A stretch of DNA of 64,000 bases, from positions 41,787,748-41,851,747 of the forward strand of contig OY757026.1 in assembly GCA_963580285.1 (NCBI GenBank), given 5' to 3'. Each line of letters opens with the position of its first letter. Positions within the stretch are counted from its first letter, which is position 1. The position numbers were made by a program, and so were the translations under genes. This document shows positions 56,243 through 64,000 of the stretch, in pieces. This stretch comes from Lucinisca nassula. Taxonomy: Eukaryota > Mollusca > Bivalvia > Lucinida > Lucinidae. The notes under the pieces were generated by a model. The model searched no databases, had not been told where the DNA came from, and worked only from the letters and a program-made list of their open reading frames with translations.

Positions 56243-56250
56243 TCTCTCAC
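56161..56250. repeat. (CT)n microsatellite
   Basis: About 43 CT units with one GT interruption. Confidence 0.95.
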
Positions 56251-56409
56251 TCTGAATTTTTCATAATTAGAAAGAACAAAACAACTGAACGGCTAACCAA
56301 GATTACCGATATAAATCTGTCCAATGTATACCTTTGCAAACCCCTTTATACGAAAAGAATCTGAAATTCAAAACCCACGGTAACACATCCATGGCATATT
56401 GTACTTTCT

Positions 56410-56545
56410 TTCCTCAACAAAACGGTCCTAATGAGTACCCACAGTTTATGGTTTTGGGGAAGTATAAGGAAATAATGTATACCCTTGTTAACCCCAGTTT
56501 TCCCTTTATATGAAGCAGGGTTTACAAGAACTTGTCCACGTAGTG
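56410..56545. mobile_element. Family A fragment
   Basis: GGTCCTAATGAGTACCCACA, TACCCTTGTTAACCCCAG and AAGAACTTGTCCACGTAG. Confidence 0.5.
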
Positions 56546-57145
56546 TGTTCGTCTCCGCACCATATTCAAATCAGTTACATTCGGCCATTGTGTTTTCACA
56601 TGGACAAGTGTTGCCGTAAAAAATCACCTTCAGGTCTTGCTGTAATTCTCCTAAAAATGTAACAAATATGTTTAGGTGGCCAAAAAATGCAGACGGAATG
56701 GCAAACAGTGTAGACTCTGATATGTGTGTGCACTGTTACGGTTTTGTTTCTGTTTTTGGTATAATACGGCCGAAGTAAACATGGTAAAGTTACTAGTTAT
56801 TGATAATATTGTACGCACAAACGTGCAATTTAACATACATTCATGTTATAGGCACAATAGAATCTAACTTTGACATTGTGCCCTGACATCGGAATACTGT
56901 ACACATTTATTGTACATGTAGATGGCTATATCAATACGTGAGGTATTGCATGCGTAAAAAAAATTCTTCGGATATAATTAGATAAATTCATTAACACAAA
57001 ATGCTTCGGCGTTTTTCCACGCAATTTTCACCCATAGACGTGTTTTCGTATAAGATAAGATGAAATAAAATAAAATAATATAAATTTCAGTTATGAAAGC
57101 AGCATACACACAAAAAAAAATATTAAAGAAATTTAGGCAGCACCG

Positions 57146-58416
57146 GTGGATCGATTGTCTCTGAGTGTAGTCAGGGAAGGTGGTCGATTGTCTCTGAGTG
57201 TAGTCTTCGAAGGTGGTTGATTGTCTCTGAGTGTTGTCTGGGAAGGTGGTTGATTGTCTCTGAGTGTAGTCTGGGAAGTTGGTCGATTGTCTCTGAGTGT
57301 TGTCTGGGAAGGTGGTTGATTGTCTCTGAGTGTAGTCTAGGGAGGTGGTTGATTGTCTCTGAGTGTTGTCTGGGAAGGTGGTTGATTGTCTCTGAGTGCA
57401 GTCTGGACAGGTGGTTGATTGTCTCTGAGTGTAGTCTAGGGAGGTGGTTGATTGTCTCTGAGTGTAGTCTGGGAAGTTGGTCGATTGTCTCTGAGTGTTG
57501 TCTGGGAAGGTGGTTGATTGTCTCTGAGTGCAGTCTGGACAGGTGGTTGATTGTCTCTGAGTGTAGTCTAGGGAGGTGGTTGATTGTCTCTGAGTGTAGT
57601 CTGGGAAGGTGGTCGATTGTCTCTGAGTGTTGTCTGGGAAGTTGGTTGACTGTCTCTGAGTGTAGTCTGGGAAGGGGGTTGATTGTCTCTGAGTGTAGTC
57701 TGGGGAGGTGGTTGATTGTCTCTGAGTGTAGTCTAGGGAGGTGGTTGATTGTCTCTGAGTGTAGTCTGGGAAGGTGGTCGATTGTCTCTGAGTGTAGTCT
57801 GGACAGGTGGTTGATTGTCTCTGAGTGCAGTCTGGGAAGTTGGTTGACTGTCTCTGAGTGTAGTCTGGGGAGGTGGTTGATTGTCTCTGAGTGTAGTCTA
57901 GGGAGGTGGTTGATTGTCTCTATGTGTAGTCTGGGAAGTTGGTTGACTGTCTCTGAGTGTAGTCTGGACAGGTGGTTGATTGTCTCTGAGTGCAGTCTGG
58001 ACAGGTGGTTGATTGTCTCTGAGTGCAGTCTGGGAAGTTGGTTGACTGTCTCTGAGTGTAGTCTGGGAAGGGGGTTGATTGTCTCTGAGTGTAGTCTGGG
58101 AAGGTGGTCGATTGTCTCTGAGTGTAGTCTGGACAGGTGGTTGATTGTCTCTGAGTGCAGTCTGGGAAGTTGGTTGACTGTCTCTGAGTGTAGTCTGGGA
58201 AGGGGGTTGATTGTCTCTGAGTGTAGTCTAGGGAGGTGGTTGATTGTCTCTGAGTGTAGTCTGGGAAGGTGGTCGATTGTCTCTGAGTGTAGTCTGGACA
58301 GGTGGTTGATTGTCTCTGAGTGCAGTCTGGGAAGTTGGTTGACTGTCTCTGAGTGTAGTCTGGGGAGGTGGTTGATTGTCTCTGAGTGTAGTCTGGGGAG
58401 GTGGTTGATTGTCTCC
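57146..58416. repeat. 33-bp minisatellite, about 38 copies
   Basis: Unit GTGGTTGATTGTCTCTGAGT + GTAGTCTGGGAAG. Variants (TTGGTTGACTG, GGACAG, CTAGGGAG, GGGGG, GTGCAG) recur in fixed order every 4-5 units, so a higher-order repeat is present. Since 33 is a multiple of 3, a 403-codon frame with an 11-residue period (LGRWLIVSECS) runs through it at 57217-58428. It has no non-repetitive sequence and no signal peptide, so it is treated as an artefact. The unit matches part of dispersed family H. Confidence 0.95.
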
Positions 58417-58449
58417 GTGGGAAAGTAGCTTTCCTGTTGGCGTTACTCT

Positions 58450-59460
58450 TGTCGTGTTTCCATTAGGGTCTAGTTATTTCATGTTCGCCTTTCTTTACAT
58501 TTGGTTCTCTGATGGCGGTGTTGGGTAGTTGTATCGATTTCTGATCTTTGCCTTTACAAATATGATGAATGAATGGTAACCTGGCATTATAAGCAAATTG
58601 GGGATACCTTTTTTATACAAATATGCAAGGAAACTTAAAGTTATACTGCTGATGTCCACCAAAGTGACTAACTATTGGCCAACAAAGACAGGGGTTTTTA
58701 AGGCCAATAATAAGTCATGGCCATTTTCTTGCTCTAAAACATAGATTATGGGTACTCGTTATAACCGCCTCAGTGAAGTTCTAAATAGACGCTGCAGTCT
58801 GTTATTTGAAAATAAATAAGGAAAATGACGGTATATTCCACCAGATAAATGCCATTTTCAGAGCTATAAAGGTTAATTTTGTCTCACATTCGAGTATTTG
58901 CTAATGTCAGTGTTAACAAGTAGTTTTTAACTGACGATAAAACTCCGCGCCGATTGTGCGTTTGCGTGTGTGCGTATGTGAGCATGCGTGGATATCAAAA
59001 TTTCCCAGCGGGTGTTAAAAATGGCCTAAATTCAGTTTTTCTCTCGTGTTTCAATACGTTTCAGCTGTTTTTGAAAGATATACATTTCACAAGAGAGTGA
59101 TCAACAGAATGACATGTTTGTGGTTTGATTGAGAAAATTTTAAGAATGATCAGACTATAACACCGTTTTAATTGCAGGAGCAATACCACAGTAAAATCTA
59201 CAAAAATTGTGCAACCTGTTAAGACTCAGACTAACCTCTGCATCAAGCCAGACTGGCTAGAACCATCGCGTTTGGCTCTTTGGATAACATGGCTAAAGCG
59301 ACCAGCGAAAACTCAGAGCAGACTACGCATGCGCGCAATCTGATCTGAGTCTTCACTAGACGTATTGGTTTATTTGTAGGTTTTGATATGCGCTGGCAGA
59401 CATATACGTATACGTTTCAATGAAATTTTTTCACACGTCGCTCTGTCACGCCAGAAATGT
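58450..59460. other. Unannotated stretch with family A and G scraps
   Basis: Family G end inverted at about 58500-58550. Family A scrap at 58725-58800 (CATAGATTATGGGTACTCGT). Confidence 0.4.
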
Positions 59461-59708
59461 TTCCGATTTCCCTTTACTCTTTTATGTTGATCATATTAAC
59501 ATGTACTCGTGTACTCGTTTTCCTCATTAAAATATACATGTCTAAGTTATATGAAGATAACGTGCATGATTTGAGGACCGAAATCGTGGAATGGTATGCG
59601 TACCTACAAGAATCGCCTCGATGGGCGCGGTTGTAATGCTTTGAAGAAAAAATCTCCAAAAATTATCCTGAATGTCAAAGTACATTCTTTTTTCGTTCTT
59701 TTATGTGT

Positions 59709-59750
59709 TCTTTGTTTTCAAAGGCAACCTTTTAGCTTTTTAATTTATTT
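59709..59750 (+). repeat. Direct repeat flanking the palindrome element (left)
   Basis: TTTGTTTTCAAAGGCAACCT and on, repeated at 60588-60628 as TTTGTTCCCAAAGACAACCT. Confidence 0.6.
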
Positions 59751-59889
59751 TACCTCACTGCAGCTGGTGTTAAGCGCCGTGTGGCGGCCGTAAAGTCTCC
59801 CCGTGCTTATCATAGTGCAGATTATATTTTCTTTACCTTTGGGATCATTGACCCCATTCTGGTTACAAGGAAAATCGAATATCGCTTAC

Positions 59890-60540
59890 GTACGGAACCC
59901 GGGAAGGGACATGATTTTTTATTTTTATTATGTTGTGCGAACAAGATAATATCTTGAGCGGACAAGATATTATCTTGTTCGGACAAGATATTATCTTGTG
60001 CGGACAAGATATTATCTTGTGCGGACAAGATATTATCTTGTTCCCACAACATATTATCTTGTGCGAACAAGATAATATCTTGTCCGCACAAGATAATATC
60101 TTGTCCGCACAACATATTATCTTGTTTGCACAACATAGATATTGGGAAGTTGGGCGAACAAGATATTATCTTTAGCAGACAAGATATTATCTTGTTCGGA
60201 CAACATATTATCTTGTGCGCACAAGATATTATCTTGTGCGGACAAGATAATATCTTGTGCGCACAAGATAACAAGTTGTGCGAACAAGATAATATCTTGT
60301 CTGCACAAGATCTATGTTGTGCAGACAAGATATTATCTTGTGCGGACAAGATAATATCTTGTTCGCACAACTTAATATATTGTGCGGACAAGATAATATC
60401 TTGTCTGCACAAGATAATATGTTGTCCGCACAAGATATTATGTTGTCCGAACAAGATAATATCTTGTCCGCACAAGATATTATCTTGTGCGCACAACTTA
60501 TAAAATAAAAAAAAATCATGTCCCTTCCCGGGTTCCGTAC
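59890..60540. mobile_element. TIR-bounded array of 26 palindromic 21-bp units
   Basis: Ends GTACGGAACCCGGGAAGGGA at 59890 and its exact complement ending at 60540; with the adjoining CATGATTTTTT the TIR is about 35-38 bp. TTAC stands on both sides (59886-59889, 60541-60544), a likely 4-bp target duplication. An 8-bp reading, CTTACGTA, is also possible. Between the TIRs lie about 26 head-to-tail 21-bp units, each a 17-bp palindrome ACAAGATAWTATCTTGT plus a 4-bp linker NCGN. A few units are decayed (60133-60160, 60260-60275). There is no transposase or unique sequence. Many frames are open (59822-60519) only because the unit has no stop. Confidence 0.85.
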
Positions 60541-60746
60541 TTACGTATACAGTCTTGCAAACTATATTGCTTTGTATGAAGAGTCTTTGTTCCCAAAGAC
60601 AACCTTATAGCTTTTTTATTTTGATATATATATTTCTAATGACAACCTGTAAAAGTTTTCATATTTCTGTTCCAAACATTGACTGCATGAATTCCTCATA
60701 ACCGTCAGGCGGTTTTCACGAGTATCCATTGTGAAATCATTTTCGC

Positions 60747-61033
60747 ACCCGTCCATCGCGGCTTGGACAAATAGGTTAGGCCACATGGTGCTTCCACGCA
60801 GAGGTGAACTTGACCACACATGGGTACTGGTAAACCGCTTAGAACCAGGCAAAGTGGTGTGAGTCAGACCGTCCATTGCATATAAGCCTTTTGGTTTCAT
60901 TGGGTGGCAGGACTTGAGATGTCACTTCATCTTAATGTTGGGTAAAGGTCCCACAAAACTGGAAGCAACGTCACAAAAATGACCAAAATAGTGTTGACGG
61001 GGACGTTAAACCATAATTCAACCAACCAACCAA
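60747..61033 (+). mobile_element. SINE S1 copy, diverged tail
   Basis: Head CCCGTCCATCGCGGCTTGGA; tail ACCATAATTCAACCAACCAA in place of CAAA units. Confidence 0.8.
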
Positions 61034-61095
61034 CTCATGTACTGTCAATATAAAGTGGGATTCACGAGGTCGCTCATCACATTATCGTACAACTA

Positions 61096-61098
<3 letters not shown>

Positions 61099-61154
<56 letters not shown>
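61099..61154. repeat. (CT)n microsatellite
   Basis: About 28 uninterrupted CT units. Confidence 0.95.
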
Positions 61155-61158
<4 letters not shown>

Positions 61159-61179
61159 GCTCTCTGAAAAGTATGATCA

Positions 61180-61400
61180 AAGCGCTGACAGCACTGGTGG
61201 GTCGATTGTCTCTAAGTGCAGATTTGAAAAATGTTCCTGAACGGGAAGTAAGACTAATGCAGTCAACCTTTAAATTCCTTTACTGTGAGCAAACAGTGTA
61301 TGCCCTGATCAGACGCCACTTTCTGTGGCATCTGAACTGAGTCTATGACTGTTTGCCAAACCCAGCGCATGATTCCAGTCAAAATTCTATAGATAACCCT
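61180..61400. repeat. Dispersed repeat, family H, with hairpin arm
   Basis: GCACTGGTGGGTCGATTGTC, TCTAAGTGCAG, then GCAAACAGTGTATGCCCTGA and GAGTCTATGACTGTTTGCC. Closest single-copy relative of the 33-bp minisatellite unit. Confidence 0.65.
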
Positions 61401-61539
61401 CTTACGCAACACTCTAACCTAAACGACATGAATACCGCGACTTTCTATAAATAACCGTTCACTACATTTCCTTCAAATAAGCGATATTCACGTCGATATC
61501 AGCACTGAGGAGCTACTGTGCTTAGTAACTTAGTAAATA

Positions 61540-62270
61540 CGTCAAACATCATAGAATAGGTCTTAAATGTTCAGATAAAGAGGAGTTCAGGGGAAATCAT
61601 AAGATAATTTTCTTGATGTCTTTTTGAAATCATATGTTGGGGGTTCTTGTTGGTAACAAGAACCTTGGGGGTTCTTGTTGGTAACAAGATGCCAAAACAT
61701 TTCGCTTGATGAAGAAATAAGAAAAAAATATGCCAAAACTATCCTCATTATTTCTACATGATATGACCAATTGCAAATTACGCGTTTGCCTTTGAAACTA
61801 AGTCTTATTATTATTATTATTATTATATTTATATCACCATAATCATTTCATGTAAACATGTACTGTTGTCGTATTCGAACACAGTTGTATCGTTGTTGTT
61901 GTTGTTGTTGTTGTTGTACTATTGGTATTGGAACATTAATAAATATGTAATAAATTTTCACCTGGAAATCTAAAAATGCAGTTTTCGGAGCCGTGCACGA
62001 CGTTATTATATTGCAAAGATATACTGTGCCAAATAATTTATATACTTAATGCATTTTTACCATATAACGCACAGTGAAGTAGCGGTATAACGCTACCTAT
62101 TATAAGACGGTTTGCATATAACACTATTCATTTTACCACATATTCTTGCACACCAGATATTGAAATCCATAGTTTTATCTCGGGATAGAAATTCTGTTCT
62201 AACCCTGGTGTTCTTATCCAAAATCGACTATTCTCGCGTGTTTGATAAATGTTACTAGTTGAATACGACC
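61540..62270. other. Unannotated stretch with triplet microsatellites
   Basis: (ATT)n at 61807-61826, (GTT)n at 61894-61917, and a direct repeat CTTGGGGGTTCTTGTTGGTA (61637-61690). No gene. Confidence 0.5.
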
Positions 62271-62416
62271 TCATATACGCCGTCGCTGTGACAGCACGTT
62301 ACGTGACTTCACTAAACATTCCTGTAGTGCCATCACAATATGGCGGACGTCGGTAACCGAAGTGACTGCAGCATTAAAAATCCGCGCTAATAAATGGAAG
62401 CTATGCAAGAAAAAGA

Positions 62417-62558
62417 ATCCTATATGGGTGTGAGGGGTGGATAGAAAAATCCGTCCCCCGGGATCACTGTCCGGCATCACTCGGCAAGCCTCGTGATGCC
62501 GGACAGTAACCCTGGGGACGGATTTTTCCATCCACCCCTCACACCGATATAAGATTCT
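62417..62558. repeat. Long GC-rich hairpin
   Basis: GGGTGTGAGGGGTGGATAGA and AAAATCCGTCCCC pair with their complements, then ACTGTCCGGCATCAC with GTGATGCCGGACAGT around TCGGCAAGCCTC. Total arms are about 60 bp with few mismatches. Confidence 0.85.
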
Positions 62559-62718
62559 TATATTCTATGATAGATATATGAGACAGTGCCATAATTCATG
62601 TAAAACTTGTAAAGGGACTGCAGTGTACCTTATTTTACTGCAGTTTCTTAAGTAATGACACAGCTATAGCCTAAGGGTACCCATGTATTTTATGATAAAA
62701 CCCATTCATCTAATGAGG

Positions 62719-62842
62719 AAAGCCTCCATGGTGTAGTGGTTAAGGTACTCGCCTCAGAAACTAGGAGCTCTAGGTTTGATTCCGGGTTTCTCAAGTCATG
62801 TGACCTCAGTCGTTGTTTGGACGTAAAATTCAAAACACACGC
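62719..62842 (+). mobile_element. tRNA-derived SINE T3, second copy
   Basis: A box CATGGTGTAGTGGTTA, B box GGTTTGATTCCGG, short body, end GGACGTAAAATTCAAAACAC. Opposite orientation to 40898-41057. Confidence 0.75.
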
Positions 62843-63099
62843 ACATGACATTCATGTTATACATCCATGTTGATCCCGGGCTATTGCATTAGAAATAGCA
62901 ACTTTCGATGCCTATGAAGTCATTTCAAGTCCTAACATAGATTGTGGATACAATCAATGTTACAGTGCAGAATTAAGAACAATGTAGAAACCTCACACGC
63001 TGTTCATTAAACAAAGGTTGGGGTTGTCATTACACGGACTTGTTAACGTGATGGATAATTTTCATTAGGTTTAACTACACGTTCAAGACTTTTTTCACG

Positions 63100-63258
63100 T
63101 ATATCGAGCCGATCGTTAATCAGAGGCGGGCCAAAACCGAAGCCCAGACTTCCTTTGCAGTACTTGGCGCCTCACATGGTACGCGAGCGAGGCTCGAAGC
63201 CACAACGGTGAGCACCCTTATGTTCAAGAGCTCTTACCTACTAGGTCGCGAAGGCCCG
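63100..63258 (-). mobile_element. tRNA-derived SINE T4
   Basis: Minus-strand head GGGCCTTCGCGACCTAGTAG (A box GACCTAGTAGGTAAG) at 63220-63258. Body shared with 53285-53420. Confidence 0.65.
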
Positions 63259-63329
63259 CTGATGGATACATCTACATACGCAAGTGTTCATAAACTCTTA
63301 TGTAGCCATTCTATCGGTCTGTGAATAAG

Positions 63330-63460
63330 CCTGGCAAATAATGTGCCCTGCTTATGCATAAGCCTGCTCAGGAAAAGTATGGTATGGTAAAGTGACCGGC
63401 TCAACATGACCTAAAAAGTGTTGACTGGGCCTTCAATTTCAATACAAAACAAAAAAAAAA
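63330..63460 (+). mobile_element. SINE T2, 3' part
   Basis: ATAAGCCTGCTCAGGAAAAG, AAGTGACCGGCTCAACATGA and GTTGACTGGGCCTTCAATT, then an A-rich tail. Confidence 0.65.
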
Positions 63461-63470
63461 CACATACGTG

Positions 63471-63704
63471 AGCCCCGCCAAGCGAATTTGTGTCTTCGAG
63501 CATTCCGTCATGACAAATTTTAACTGCACATGCCCAGCCATTCAGAGGGGCTAGGGATATGGCTTTCTGTCTGAAGGTTCCTCTTGATTCACTGCTTGTA
63601 TGAGCGAGCAGTGAAGGTTCTGGCGAGACTGCGCGGATTCGCAGGCTCGTCTGAACCTTCGCTGCTCGCATAGGCGATAAGTACCAAAATCGCTTGACGG
63701 GGCT
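63471..63704. mobile_element. MITE, family F, complete
   Basis: TIRs AGCCCCGCCAAGCGAA and TCGCTTGACGGGGCT. Internal foldback CAGTGAAGGTTCTGGCGAGA / CTCGTCTGAACCTTCGCTGC. 234 bp, no coding capacity. Confidence 0.85.
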
Positions 63705-64000
63705 TTTGTTTGTTTGATTTGAGGTTTAACGTCCCCGTCAACACTGTAAAGGTCATTTTGGAGACGTTGCTTCCAATTTTGTGGGACTTTTACCCGACAC
63801 TGAGATGAAATGACATCTCAAGCCCTGCCGCCCAATGAAACCAATAGGGTTTATTAGCATGGACGGTCCGCCTCGCACCGCAGTTCCTGGACAGGCTTAG
63901 ATCCTCTAAGCGGTTTACCAGTACTAGTGTGCGGGCCGGATTCAGCTCTGCGTGGAAGCATCATGCAGCCCATATATTTCTTCAAGCCCCTATGGGCGGG
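63705..64000 (-). mobile_element. SINE S1, cut by window end
   Basis: Minus-strand copy with tail, body and head to CCCTATGGGCGGG. Very similar to 21110-21421. It starts exactly where family F ends. Confidence 0.85.

Noticed and set aside
57146..58416. CRISPR array
   Set aside because: Repeat units are adjacent with no unique spacers, and the DNA is clearly from an animal. The same holds for 59890-60540 and 1475-1975.
57217..58428. 403-codon open frame with 11-residue repeats
   Set aside because: It is exactly the reading of a 33-bp minisatellite. There is no unique sequence, domain or splice context.
59822..60519. Several overlapping open frames on both strands (up to 224 codons)
   Set aside because: They come from a stop-free 21-bp palindromic unit read in different phases.

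Overview
The window looks like repeat-dense, AT-rich, non-coding nuclear DNA of a lophotrochozoan animal, most likely a bivalve mollusc. This rests on several tRNA-headed SINEs and a (CAAA)-tailed SINE whose 3' ends carry the ACGTTAAAC motif common in molluscan retroposons, on the abundance of hairpin MITEs, and on an animal-specific Wnt exon. No prokaryotic operon, rRNA gene or free-standing tRNA gene was seen. The species cannot be fixed from the sequence.

One convincing host-gene segment is present: an exon at 32412-32677 (minus strand) of a Wnt ligand. It is best explained as exon 2 of Wnt1/wingless, with an acceptor, a donor and intron phases that fit that gene. No other Wnt exon was recognised, so much of the surrounding sequence is probably intron or flank. 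A weak second candidate is a short acidic N-terminal coding piece at 20260-20415.

Nearly everything else is mobile or tandem DNA. Labels used below: family A = hairpin MITE with ends near CATNACGAAAACACGCC and a long central stem containing GAGGCGGTTCTAACGAGTAC; A2 = a subfamily ending TCACGGACTTGTTCACGTG; family B = pogo-like MITE (ends CAGTAGAACTTCGATGGCTC, TA target) that carries a diverged form of the same central stem; C, D, E, F = other palindromic MITEs; G = a 500-bp dispersed repeat; H = a dispersed repeat containing GGTGGGTCGACTGTCTCTG; S1 = about 300-bp (CAAA)-tailed SINE with about 20 copies; T1-T5 = tRNA-headed SINEs. There are also a 5'-truncated Jockey/CR1-group LINE (43895-46748), two smaller LINE remnants, and a dead mariner transposase (42480-43322).

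Layout: 0-9 kb holds a palindrome array (1475-1975), MITEs, a self-nested family A element and a T1 SINE; 9-12.4 kb holds 38-bp and 45-bp tandem arrays and a LINE tail; 12.5-15.4 kb holds family A copies and a GC-rich TIR element split by two SINEs; 17-24 kb is SINE-rich; 25.5-27.6 kb is a stack of nested MITEs; 28-32 kb is quieter, with a 1-kb TIR element inside a MITE; 32.4 kb is the Wnt exon; 33-41.5 kb is MITE/SINE scatter; 42-47 kb holds mariner, the LINE and an S1; 47-56 kb holds microsatellites and MITEs; 57.1-58.4 kb is a 33-bp minisatellite; 59.9-60.5 kb is a TIR-bounded array of 17-bp palindromes, the most unusual object here; 61-64 kb holds SINEs and palindromes. The elements form layered insertions, so relative ages can be read from the nesting.
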